From positions 310,001 through 374,000 of the forward strand of contig NZ_JACAIS010000003.1 in assembly GCF_030325625.1 (NCBI RefSeq): a DNA stretch of 64,000 nucleotides. The letters are read 5' to 3'. A model generated the notes under the pieces. It saw only the letters and a list, made by a program, of their open reading frames with translations. It ran no database searches and was not told where the DNA came from. Within the stretch, counting starts at the first letter, position 1. Every line of letters begins with the position of its first letter. Shown one piece after another: positions 8,036-17,244 of this stretch. The position numbers were made by a program, and so were the translations under genes. The DNA is from Sphingobacterium sp. N143. GTDB lineage: Bacteria > Bacteroidota > Bacteroidia > Sphingobacteriales > Sphingobacteriaceae.

Positions 8036-9421
8036 ATGTTTAATAAAAAGATATATATCACCCGCCGAAATCAATTAATATCAAAATTTACTACAGGTAA
8101 GGTTCTCTTACTGGGCAATATTGAAAACCCAATTAATTTTGAGCACAATACTTATCCCTTTCGTCAAGATAGCAGCTTTTTATATTATATCGGGATTCAA
8201 AGTCCTAAACTGGCAGCTGTATTGGATATTGATCATGGTGAAACGGTCTTATTTGGTGATGAAATGACCATTGATGATATCATCTGGATGGGTCAACAAG
8301 AGACCCTCGCACACAAAGCAGAACATGTTGGTATTTATCAATTACTCCCTTTTGATCAACTCTTCGACTTCCTCCAAAATACACAGGAGAATATTCACTA
8401 TCTACCTCCTTATCAACCTCATAATCAGCTTTTGCTCCAAAAGCTGATGCAGTGCCCTGCTGATCAGCTTCGACCTTCTGTTCCTTTGATCCAGGCCGTG
8501 GTTGCCCAACGTAGCATCAAGTCCCCTGAAGAAATCGTCGAGTTGGAAAAGTCAATTGATGTTGCTGTAGATATGCACCGCCTTGCAATCAAAATGACAA
8601 CACCGGGATGTTACGAATATCAGATCAGTAATGCTATGCAGCATTTTGCACAGGATCAAGGGATGTCTTTTTCATACCCTCCTATTGTTACTAAACGCGG
8701 TGAAATCCTGCACAACCACATGCAATTTCATCAACTTCAAGCCGGCGATCTTCTCTTAAATGATTCTGGAGTCGAAACATCCTTAGGCTATGCCTCGGAT
8801 CTTACACGTACCTTTCCTGTCGCTAAGCGCTTCACAGTTCTTCAAGAAGAACTCTATCAAGTCGTCTTACATGCATTTAAATCTGCAGAGCAATCCTTGA
8901 TGTCAGGGGTTCGATTTAAAGACATCCATTTAAAAGCTTGTGAAGCACTTGTGGAAGGGCTTATACAAACAGGCTTTATGAAAGGAAATGCGCAAGATGC
9001 CGTTATGAATCATGCGCATGCACTGTTCTTTCAATGCGGACTCGGTCATATGCTCGGCCTCGACGTGCATGATATGGAAGATCTTGGTGAACAATATGTG
9101 GGTTATACCGAAACTGAACCAAAAGACATGAAGACTTTTGGCATCAAATCACTCCGGCTAGGTAAGCAATTGGAAGCGGGCAATGTGTTAACCGTTGAAC
9201 CCGGCATCTATATTATTCCGGAATTAACGCAGCTTTGGGAACAGCAAAATTTACACAAAGAATTTATCAATTATGATTTCTTAAATAAACACCTCGATTT
9301 TGGGGGAATTCGTATTGAAGACAATTATCTTATCGAGCATACTGGCTATCGTCGCCTCGGAAAATACCTTGAACGTGAGATCCAGGAAATCTATCAGCTT
9401 AAAGACAATCCAATTGACTAA
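8036..9421 (+). CDS. pepP: Aminopeptidase P-type Xaa-Pro peptidase (M24B)
   Basis: 461 aa, the usual length for the family. Residues about 1-140 are the aminopeptidase P N-terminal domain (FRQDSSFLYYIGIQ), and about 170-450 are the pita-bread metallopeptidase domain. All five metal ligands of family M24 are visible: D243 and D255 (NDSGVETSLGYASDLTR), H338 (GLGHMLGLDVHDME), E388 (LTVEPGIYI) and E428 (GGIRIEDN). It removes an N-terminal residue when proline or hydroxyproline is second, working in the cytoplasm (no signal peptide). It is the first gene of a + strand run with a DPP-IV-type enzyme and an M1 aminopeptidase, facing the hydroxyproline operon. This suits degradation of collagen-like peptides. 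Confidence 0.92.
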   Translation: MFNKKIYITRRNQLISKFTTGKVLLLGNIENPINFEHNTYPFRQDSSFLYYIGIQSPKLAAVLDIDHGETVLFGDEMTIDDIIWMGQQETLAHKAEHVGIYQLLPFDQLFDFLQNTQENIHYLPPYQPHNQLLLQKLMQCPADQLRPSVPLIQAVVAQRSIKSPEEIVELEKSIDVAVDMHRLAIKMTTPGCYEYQISNAMQHFAQDQGMSFSYPPIVTKRGEILHNHMQFHQLQAGDLLLNDSGVETSLGYASDLTRTFPVAKRFTVLQEELYQVVLHAFKSAEQSLMSGVRFKDIHLKACEALVEGLIQTGFMKGNAQDAVMNHAHALFFQCGLGHMLGLDVHDMEDLGEQYVGYTETEPKDMKTFGIKSLRLGKQLEAGNVLTVEPGIYIIPELTQLWEQQNLHKEFINYDFLNKHLDFGGIRIEDNYLIEHTGYRRLGKYLEREIQEIYQLKDNPID

Positions 9422-9492
9422 ATAAACTCATGATAAACCCGAAAAGTGAATAAACTCCTTTTGCGGATCAATACATTCAAACAGATAAATAG

Positions 9493-11667
9493 ATGAACAG
9501 AATTAAACAGTCGATCCTCATTCTTCTTATACTCGTATTTTATACGCCAAATTTACTTGTTGCACAACGGCTATGGACAGACGAAGGAGGTCAATATTTT
9601 GAATTTACAGATAAAGGAATAGAAATCGTCAATCCAAAAAATGGCCAGCGGGTCATTTTTTTATCACAACAGTCCCTCACCCCCCAAGGTGCACAAACCG
9701 CCCTGAAGGTCGATGGGTTTTCTATTTCTAAAAATAAAGACCTGGTATTAATCTATACCAATAGTAAACGAGTTTGGCGGGAAAATACACGCGGAGACTA
9801 TTGGGTCTATAATAAAAAATCCAATCAGCTTAAACAGCTGGGCCAAAAGTTCGCTCCATCACAGCTCATGTTTGCCAAATTCAACCCTCAGGCAGACAAA
9901 GTGGCCTATGTTAACAAAACCGATCACAATATTTATCTGGAGGATCTTTTAACAGGAGCCATAACAGCTATAACCAAAGATGGTACAGATCGGATGATTA
10001 ATGGAACTTTTGATTGGGTATATGAAGAAGAATTTGGCTGCCAGGATGGGTTTAGATGGTCTCCTGATGGGCTATCCATTGCTTACTGGAAGCTTGATGC
10101 TCGTAATATCCGTAATTTCCTCATGATCAATAATACCGATAGCCTATACTCCTTTACTATACCTGTAGAGTACCCCAAGGTTGGTCAATCTCCAAGCTCC
10201 TGTTCCATTTGGGTTTACCAGCTCAAAAGCAAAAAGAATGAGCGGATGAATATCCCTGGCGATCCTTTTCAACACTATATTCCCCGTATGGAATGGTGTC
10301 TTGACAGCAAACAAGTAATTTTACAGCAGCTCAACAGAAAACAGAATGAAAGCAAGATTTATACCGTCTCTATTTCCTCCAACGAAGCTAAAAATATTCA
10401 CACCGAGCAAAGCGATTCATGGATTGATATTAAAGCAAGATGGAACAACAATGATCCTTCAGGGTGGGACTGGATTCAGGATGGCAAAGCATTTATCTGG
10501 GTATCGGAAAAAGACGGCTGGCGGAAGATCTATCAGATTGACCTATCGGGCGATGAAAAGCTGATTACCAAAGCGGATTATGATATTATTAGTCTCGATT
10601 TTCTAGCACCGAAAGGTGACCTGATTTATTTTTCTGCCTCACCGAACAATGCTACCCAAAAATATCTTTATAGTGTATCTACAAAAGGAGGTACCCCGAA
10701 GAGATTAACACCTACCTCTTACGAAGGGACTTGTAGCTATGATATTTCAAAAGATGGCAAAGTCGCGATCTTTAATTTTAGCAATCGTTCTGAACTCAAA
10801 CAAAATTCGGTCATTGAGCTTCCTACACATCGGCCGTTGGTGGATTTTGAATCCTATCGTCAGAAAAAGGCCAACGAGGGCATTGCCGAGTTTTTTAAAG
10901 TTAAAACAGCCGATGGTATCGAATTGGATGGCTGGATGGTCAAGCCGCTTGATTTTAATCCCAACAAAAAGTATCCTGTCGTTTTTATGGTCTATGGCGA
11001 ACCGGCTTCACAAACTGTAATCGACAATTTTGGAGCGGGCTATAACCGGCTTTATAAAGGAAGTATGGCACAAGACGGTTATATCTACATTTCTTTAGAC
11101 AATCGGGGAACACCAGCTCCAAAAGGTAGTACATGGCGTAAAAGCATCTATCGTAAAATCGGCCAGTTAAATATTCGAGATCAAGCTCTGGCAACAGAAG
11201 AGATACTGAAATGGTCTTTCGTTGACAGCTCGCGTATCGCAGTATGGGGATGGAGTGGCGGTGGTTCCAGTACACTCAATTTATTGGGACAATACCCGCA
11301 AATTTATAAAACAGGTATTGCAATAGCTGCTGTGGCCAATCAATTACTCTATGATAATGTTTATCAGGAACGTTATATGGGGCTACCTCAAGAGAATGAA
11401 GAAGACTTTAAAAATGGTTCACCACTGAAGTATGCCAAAGATATCAAAGGTAATCTCCTTTATATTCATGGTACAGGCGATGATAATGTCCATTACCAAA
11501 ATGCTGAAGTGCTTATTGATGAACTGATTAAAAATAATGTTCAATTTCAGCTCATGTCTTATCCCAATCGTAGTCATTCCATTAGTGAAGGAAAGGGTAC
11601 ATATGAACATCTAAGAACATTGTTTACAAATTATTTAAAACAACATTGTCCACCGGGAGCTAGATAA
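9493..11667 (+). CDS. Dipeptidyl peptidase IV-type serine peptidase (S9B), exported
   Basis: 724 aa. Signal peptide of about 25 residues (MNRIKQSILILLILVFYTPN, then LLVAQ). Residues 30-480 form the DPP-IV N-terminal beta-propeller, with the diagnostic double-Glu motif DWVYEEEF (174-181) that holds the peptide amino terminus. The C-terminal alpha/beta hydrolase has S588 (GWSGGGS), D663 (GTGDDNVH) and H695 (SHSI), with the spacing of the human enzyme; the GWSYGG motif has Gly in place of Tyr. It releases N-terminal X-Pro dipeptides in the periplasm or at the surface. It lies 71 bp after the aminopeptidase P gene. Confidence 0.93.
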   Translation: MNRIKQSILILLILVFYTPNLLVAQRLWTDEGGQYFEFTDKGIEIVNPKNGQRVIFLSQQSLTPQGAQTALKVDGFSISKNKDLVLIYTNSKRVWRENTRGDYWVYNKKSNQLKQLGQKFAPSQLMFAKFNPQADKVAYVNKTDHNIYLEDLLTGAITAITKDGTDRMINGTFDWVYEEEFGCQDGFRWSPDGLSIAYWKLDARNIRNFLMINNTDSLYSFTIPVEYPKVGQSPSSCSIWVYQLKSKKNERMNIPGDPFQHYIPRMEWCLDSKQVILQQLNRKQNESKIYTVSISSNEAKNIHTEQSDSWIDIKARWNNNDPSGWDWIQDGKAFIWVSEKDGWRKIYQIDLSGDEKLITKADYDIISLDFLAPKGDLIYFSASPNNATQKYLYSVSTKGGTPKRLTPTSYEGTCSYDISKDGKVAIFNFSNRSELKQNSVIELPTHRPLVDFESYRQKKANEGIAEFFKVKTADGIELDGWMVKPLDFNPNKKYPVVFMVYGEPASQTVIDNFGAGYNRLYKGSMAQDGYIYISLDNRGTPAPKGSTWRKSIYRKIGQLNIRDQALATEEILKWSFVDSSRIAVWGWSGGGSSTLNLLGQYPQIYKTGIAIAAVANQLLYDNVYQERYMGLPQENEEDFKNGSPLKYAKDIKGNLLYIHGTGDDNVHYQNAEVLIDELIKNNVQFQLMSYPNRSHSISEGKGTYEHLRTLFTNYLKQHCPPGAR

Positions 11668-11758
11668 AATTATTAAAAGGGATCTATGGCTGCTAAGCAG
11701 ACCGTAGTGTATAAATTATGATAGAAACAGCATGGATCTAAAAAGAAATAATATACCG

Positions 11759-13432
11759 ATGAAAAGAACACGATTATATGCGCTTGTTACCTGCTGCCTG
11801 CTAACAGCAGGTATGCATGAATCCTCAGCGCAATTGATGAAAGAAAAAAAAGAGTTCACGCGAGCAGACTCCTTGCGGGGTTACCTTACGCCACTAAGAA
11901 CTTGCTATGACATCCAGTACTATCATCTAGATGTCAAAGTCGATATTGACAACAAGTTTATCTCTGGATCAAACTTATTTCGTTTTAAAGCCACGGAAGA
12001 TTTTAAACGACTTCAATTCGATCTTTTTGCAAACCTAAAAGTCAATAAGATCGTTTACAAAGGAAAAGAGCTTCCCTTTACAAGGGAATTTAATGCGGTA
12101 TTTGTAACGTTCCCGGAGAATATTACCAAGGGAACGCAAGGAGAATTTACGGTGTATTATGAAGGACAGCCAACTGAAGCCGCGAGAGCTCCCTGGGATG
12201 GCGGATTTGACTGGAAAAAGGACAGTAACGGGAAACCATGGGTGGCAACCGCCTGTCAAGGCATGGGCGCCAGCGTTTGGTGGCCCAATAAAGATCATCA
12301 ATACGATGAAGTCGATAGTATGCTGATCTCTATTGCTGTTCCGAAAGAGGTGATGAATGTCTCAAATGGCCGGCTAATTAAGGTTGAGAAGATGAAAGAT
12401 GGCTATACCAAATACCATTGGAAGGTGGCCAATCCTATCAATAATTATAATGTTGCCATCAATATTGGTGATTATGTTCATTTCAAAGAAAAATATACCG
12501 GTGAAAAGGGACCACTGGATATAGATTACTATATCTTACGTGAAAATAACCAGCCGGACAAAAAGAAACATCTACAAAATAATGCAAGACGGACCCTGGA
12601 AGCCTTTGAACATTGGTTTGGTCCCTATCCATTTTACCAAGATGGTTATAAGCTGGTAGAAACTTCTCATACGGGCATGGAACACCAAAGTGCTGTTGCT
12701 TATGGCAACCGTTATCAAAATGGTTATCGCGGTCGCGATGCATCTGGGACAGGTTGGGGGCAAAAATGGGACTTCATTGTCGTCCATGAGTCTGGTCATG
12801 AATGGTTTGGCAACAATATCACCTCAGCAGACCTTGCGGACATGTGGATACATGAAAGCTTCACCAATTATTCCGAAGGCCTGTTTATAGATTATTTCTA
12901 TGGTAAAGAAGCCAGCCAGGCCTATGCGCATGGTATTCGAAGTGGCATCCAGAATGACGCCCCAATTCAAGGTCCCTACCATGTCAATAAAGAAGGTTCG
13001 GGCGATATGTATCCTAAAGGTGGGGTCCTGCTCAACATGATACGCACCATGGTTGACAATGATGAAAAATGGCGTTCCATACTACGGGGCTTAAATAATA
13101 AATTCTACCACCAACAGGTAGATTACCACGATATCGTCAACTATGTAAACCAACATTCGGGTCTTGATCTTTTAAAAGTTTTTGAACAATATGTTCAGCA
13201 CCCTTCCATTCCAACTCTGGAGATCCGTCAAGATGCTGCAGGTAAGATGATGGGAAGATGGATCAGCCAAGTCAAGGGTTTTCATATGCCTGTTCATATT
13301 GGTATAAAAGGAAAAAATAGAGAGCTCGTTACGCTGGACCAACATTTCAGAGAAATTAAAATCCCTGGACTGAGTAAAGAAAACATCGACGTTGATACCT
13401 TCAATTACTATATAGGCCTTTTAGTGGAATAA
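11759..13432 (+). CDS. M1-family zinc aminopeptidase, exported
   Basis: About 557 aa from the ATG at 11759, which gives a clean signal peptide (MKRTRLYALVTCCLLTAG, ending SSAQ); an ATG at 11732 would add nine residues. Counting from 11732, the zinc site is H352-E353-x-x-H356-E357 (VHESGHEWFG) with E375 as the third ligand in the spacing HEXXH-X18-E. The exopeptidase motif reads GMEHQSAVAYGN. Family M1 enzymes remove N-terminal residues from peptides. It is third in the + strand peptidase run, 65-92 bp after the DPP-IV-type gene depending on the start, and ends at a strong shared terminator. Confidence 0.93.
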   Translation: MKRTRLYALVTCCLLTAGMHESSAQLMKEKKEFTRADSLRGYLTPLRTCYDIQYYHLDVKVDIDNKFISGSNLFRFKATEDFKRLQFDLFANLKVNKIVYKGKELPFTREFNAVFVTFPENITKGTQGEFTVYYEGQPTEAARAPWDGGFDWKKDSNGKPWVATACQGMGASVWWPNKDHQYDEVDSMLISIAVPKEVMNVSNGRLIKVEKMKDGYTKYHWKVANPINNYNVAINIGDYVHFKEKYTGEKGPLDIDYYILRENNQPDKKKHLQNNARRTLEAFEHWFGPYPFYQDGYKLVETSHTGMEHQSAVAYGNRYQNGYRGRDASGTGWGQKWDFIVVHESGHEWFGNNITSADLADMWIHESFTNYSEGLFIDYFYGKEASQAYAHGIRSGIQNDAPIQGPYHVNKEGSGDMYPKGGVLLNMIRTMVDNDEKWRSILRGLNNKFYHQQVDYHDIVNYVNQHSGLDLLKVFEQYVQHPSIPTLEIRQDAAGKMMGRWISQVKGFHMPVHIGIKGKNRELVTLDQHFREIKIPGLSKENIDVDTFNYYIGLLVE

Positions 13433-13446
13433 AATGCTCCAATCAT

Positions 13447-13478
13447 CAAAAGCTCGGCCATTTTAGGCCGAGCTTTTG
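13447..13478. terminator. Bidirectional terminator between convergent peptidase operons
   Basis: A perfect 13-bp stem, CAAAAGCTCGGCC / GGCCGAGCTTTTG, has a 6-nt loop and A/T-rich flanks on both sides. It lies between the M1 gene (+) and the S9 peptidase gene (-). Confidence 0.88.
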
Positions 13479-13593
13479 AGTTTATAATCCATAAAGGTTT
13501 ATATGCCCTATTGACAGATGAGAACAAAGCTGTCCTTCATTTACCTTCGTAAGATAACCATCAATAAGCTCGTCACAATTTCTGCCTCATGAT

Positions 13594-15828
13594 TTAATAT
13601 AGCTTCCAAGCAGGAGGATCTACACCCAACAAATGTTTTACAAAGTAATCCCGTCTTTTTCTTTCGCCGTAATCTCCTCCTGAAGAATGTCCCATTCCTG
13701 GAACCATAATAAAATCATGATTTTTCTGGGCTTTTATCAGGGCATCTACCAATTGAAAAGTCGACGAAGGATCAACGTTATCATCCAGCTCGCCAACAAT
13801 CAACAATAAATTCCCCTCCAGTTTAGCCGCATTTTCCACGTTCGAAGAAGCTGCGTATTGAGGACCTATCGGCCATCCCATCCACTGCTCATTCCACCAG
13901 ATCTTATCCATTCTATTATCATGACAGCCACAGGAGGAGACCCCTACTTTATAAAATTCGGGATGGAATAACAATGCTCCTGTCGAACTTTGTCCACCCG
14001 CCGAAGTTCCATAAATCCCAACTCTCCCCAGATCCATGGACTTATATTTCTTTGCTGCAGCCTGCATCCATGCAATCCGGTCCGGAAACCCTGCATCCTT
14101 CAGGTTTTTCCAGCAAACATCATGAAATGCCTTCGAACGGTTCGAAGTTCCCATCCCATCAATCTGCACCACAATAAACCCCAATTCAGCAAGTTCATAC
14201 ATACCACTTGGATTACTATAAAAAGATTTTGGGACAAAAGAACTGTGTGGTCCAGCATAAATATATTCGATGACAGGATAAGTTTTGGCGGAACTATAGT
14301 TTGTCGGACGTATGATAACACCCCAAATATCTGTCACACCATCGCGTCCTTTAGCTTTAAAAACTTCTGGAGCCTTCCATCCCACAGCTTCAATTGCTTT
14401 ACTGCTGGATTTTTCCAATTCCATAATAACATTCCCCTGCTGATCACGTAGCACCGCAATAGGCGCTTGGTCCACACGTGAATACAGATCAACAAATTGC
14501 GAATGATCTTTATTGAAAAATGCCTGGTGATTAGCATTTTCTTTTGTCAATTCTTTCAGATCTTTCCCGTCAAAACCAATGGAATAATAATGAATCAGAT
14601 AAGGATCTTCTTCCCTGTGCATACCACTGCCTTCGAAAATAATCTTCCGTTTCGCAGTATCGACATACTGCACTTTACGAACAACCCAATTTCCTTTCGT
14701 TATCTGATTTTTCACCTTTCCCGTCAGTCCGTCATAGAGATATAAGTGATTCCATCCATCTCGCTCAGAAGCCCATATGATTTCCTTTCCATCCGATATA
14801 TCCTTACGGTATTTTTTGCCACTATAATCAATAAAAGTATTGCTTTGCTCATGAATCAAATGACTGGATAAGCCATTCTTGGCCTCCAATTGCATAATTC
14901 CATACATTTGATGCCCTCTTTTGTTATATTCAAAGGTAATCGCTCTGCTATCCTCTCGCCATACTGGATCGGAAATATAAAACTGATTGGCAATCATCTG
15001 GGCATCAAATACAAACAATTTATCAGTTCCTATATCATATAACAGCGGAAGTTTTTGAGCAAGGGCATCCCCTGGTTTAACATAATCACGCATTTGAACC
15101 TTAGGTTGTAATTGGTCCTGAGGTGAGGATTCAATCAATGTAAGCTGCCTTACCCCTATTTTTTGGATCTTTACTGTAGCTAATTTTTTGCTATCCGGCG
15201 ACCACTGGATCTCGTTGCTATAGAAATTTTCAGCATTGCCATCAAAAGTCAGCTGCCTTGCAGCACTTACCTGTCCTTTTTTTGCTAAAAATAGATTATT
15301 ATTTCTCACAAAAGCAACGTATACTTTATCCGGAGATTCTACTTCTTTATACGAATGATCACGGTCCTGCTGTCCCCAATAACTTGTATTCTTCTCTTTA
15401 CGCTTACTAGGCTTGCCCTGTGTCAATTGGCCAGAGCGTCGGCTCCAGATCCAACAATAGCCTTCTAAGTCCAGGCAGACTTGATCTTCATCAATCAGTG
15501 TTATCCGGTCATTCGGAATGAGGCGATTGTCGATCTTCTGCCCTAATTTATGCTCCATCATTGACAGCACTTTTTCACTGTCAAACAATGGCTCCTTGGT
15601 TTTTAACTTTGGATTCACAAGGATATAATCTTTTCCTTTTAACGTGTTTAGGTCATACCAAAATAAATCGCCAGTATCATTCCAATAAAACTGACCAGGC
15701 AAATGATCAATTTTATTCCTCAACTGTACTTTTAAATTCTTTGCGCGTTGATAATCAGCCAAAGTTCCTTGACCAAAAAGTACCCCCATATGGAGGATAA
15801 CGAAAAATATTGTGCTAAAAATTTTCAT
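13594..15828 (-). CDS. S9-family prolyl oligopeptidase-type serine peptidase, exported
   Basis: About 744 aa from the ATG at 15828, which begins the signal peptide MKIFSTIFFVILHMGVLFGQ; an ATG at 15846 would add six residues. It has a beta-propeller of the DPP-IV N-terminal type (about 50-480), then a catalytic domain with the nucleophile Ser in GIYGTSAGGQ, Asp in GELDDNVDP and His in GMGHSSGG. It lacks the DWVYEEE motif of the + strand DPP-IV-type enzyme, so its specificity may differ (acyl-peptidase or tripeptidyl type). It is the last gene of the hydroxyproline operon and overlaps the permease gene by at least 14 bp, so the two are likely translated together. Confidence 0.92.
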   Translation of the reverse strand: MKIFSTIFFVILHMGVLFGQGTLADYQRAKNLKVQLRNKIDHLPGQFYWNDTGDLFWYDLNTLKGKDYILVNPKLKTKEPLFDSEKVLSMMEHKLGQKIDNRLIPNDRITLIDEDQVCLDLEGYCWIWSRRSGQLTQGKPSKRKEKNTSYWGQQDRDHSYKEVESPDKVYVAFVRNNNLFLAKKGQVSAARQLTFDGNAENFYSNEIQWSPDSKKLATVKIQKIGVRQLTLIESSPQDQLQPKVQMRDYVKPGDALAQKLPLLYDIGTDKLFVFDAQMIANQFYISDPVWREDSRAITFEYNKRGHQMYGIMQLEAKNGLSSHLIHEQSNTFIDYSGKKYRKDISDGKEIIWASERDGWNHLYLYDGLTGKVKNQITKGNWVVRKVQYVDTAKRKIIFEGSGMHREEDPYLIHYYSIGFDGKDLKELTKENANHQAFFNKDHSQFVDLYSRVDQAPIAVLRDQQGNVIMELEKSSSKAIEAVGWKAPEVFKAKGRDGVTDIWGVIIRPTNYSSAKTYPVIEYIYAGPHSSFVPKSFYSNPSGMYELAELGFIVVQIDGMGTSNRSKAFHDVCWKNLKDAGFPDRIAWMQAAAKKYKSMDLGRVGIYGTSAGGQSSTGALLFHPEFYKVGVSSCGCHDNRMDKIWWNEQWMGWPIGPQYAASSNVENAAKLEGNLLLIVGELDDNVDPSSTFQLVDALIKAQKNHDFIMVPGMGHSSGGDYGERKRRDYFVKHLLGVDPPAWKLY

Positions 15829-17239
15829 TCTTTGGACGTTTAGCATGTATTAAATAGTAAATAGGGATGCCCAAAAATGCGATAAAGATACCGGGCCAGG
15901 TATAATTGGGCTTAAAAATAACCATAAGGCCGATGAAAGCGAGCCCCATTATGACGTAAAGAATGGGCAGAAAGGGATAGCCAAATGCTTTATATGGTCG
16001 TTCCAAATGTGGACGTGAAATCCGCAGTCGGATAATACCGGCTATCGCTAAGACATAAAAAATAACAACAACACAGGTAATCATGTCAAGCAAATCGCCA
16101 TATTTACCGCTCAAACACCATATGCCAGCTGCTAGGCACTGAATCCAAAGGGCCCAAGCAGGGACGGCTCGCGAATTTAATTTGCCAGCCTGCTTAAAAA
16201 ACAAACCGTCTTTGCCCATGGAGTAATAAACTCTGGCTCCAGCCAGGATGATCCCATTGTTACATCCAAAAGTACTGACCATGATCATGACAGCAATAAT
16301 TGTGACCCCAAAAGCTCCAAAAATCTCTTGTGCCACACTCATTGCCACCCTGTCCTTAGGTGCGTTGACCATATCTTGCAGAGGTAATATCCCAGTATAC
16401 ATCAGATTGGTCAACACATAAATTACGGTGACCAATAATGTGCCCAATGCCAGGCTCAATCCAATATTACGCTGTGGATTTTTAATCTCTCCTGCCACTG
16501 CTGAGGACGAATGCCATGAATCACTGCTGAATAATGCGCCCACCATAGCTGCTGAAAAAGCTCCCATAGCTGAAGCCCCATCGTATGGCAAAAAAGTTCC
16601 ATCAGCATTGAGATGGCGCATAGACCATAATGACGTCGTGTACCAGTTCAAGTTCCATACCTCATGCTTCAGGGCCAAATAACCAAATAATACCAGAATC
16701 ACCAAGCTTCCTATCTTGATCAATGTAACAGACGTCTGCACGCTTTTACCACTATTTATTCCCCTAGCATTGATGAAAGTTAAAAGAATAATCATCATAA
16801 TTGCCAGCACCTGTGCTGCAGAAATATGGTAGCTTTCCCATCTTAACAGATAAACATCCTCATCCAAAAAAGGGAAAAGATAAGCTGTAAATTTGGCAAA
16901 TGCTACTCCCACAGCAGCTATCGTAGCAGTTTGAATAACCGCAAAAAATGTCCATCCAAAAACAAAACTTACCAGGGGGCCGTAGGCCTCCCGTAGATAA
17001 ACGTATTGACCACCAGCTTTTGGAAACATAGCACTCAATTCTCCATAACTCAATGCAGCCGTAAGTGTCATAAATCCGCTGATCAGCCATACGATCATCA
17101 TCCATCCGACTGAGCCCGTATTTCTGGCAATATCTGCCGACACAATAAAAATTCCTGAACCGATCATGCTACCGACAACCAGCATGGTAGCATCCAATAA
17201 ACCCAAAGATCTCTGAAAAGTCTGTTTTTTTTCCAGCAT
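15815..17239 (-). CDS. APC-family amino acid permease
   Basis: 474 aa with about 12 membrane helices. The N-terminus GLLDATMLVVGSMIGSGIFI is the substrate and sodium-site helix 1 of the amino acid-polyamine-organocation family, and GELSAMFPKAGGQYVYLREA follows in helix 2/3. It would bring amino acids across the inner membrane. Lying between the DUF885 peptidase (gap 5 bp) and the S9 peptidase (overlap), it probably imports hydroxyproline, proline or a related product of the locus. The substrate is inferred from position only. Confidence 0.9.
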   Translation of the reverse strand: MLEKKQTFQRSLGLLDATMLVVGSMIGSGIFIVSADIARNTGSVGWMMIVWLISGFMTLTAALSYGELSAMFPKAGGQYVYLREAYGPLVSFVFGWTFFAVIQTATIAAVGVAFAKFTAYLFPFLDEDVYLLRWESYHISAAQVLAIMMIILLTFINARGINSGKSVQTSVTLIKIGSLVILVLFGYLALKHEVWNLNWYTTSLWSMRHLNADGTFLPYDGASAMGAFSAAMVGALFSSDSWHSSSAVAGEIKNPQRNIGLSLALGTLLVTVIYVLTNLMYTGILPLQDMVNAPKDRVAMSVAQEIFGAFGVTIIAVMIMVSTFGCNNGIILAGARVYYSMGKDGLFFKQAGKLNSRAVPAWALWIQCLAAGIWCLSGKYGDLLDMITCVVVIFYVLAIAGIIRLRISRPHLERPYKAFGYPFLPILYVIMGLAFIGLMVIFKPNYTWPGIFIAFLGIPIYYLIHAKRPKNENF

Positions 17240-17244
17240 AAGTT

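Noticed and set aside
13974-14451. Overlapping + strand ORFs inside the S9 peptidase gene
   Set aside because: Shadow frames of a gene with a complete catalytic triad on the other strand.
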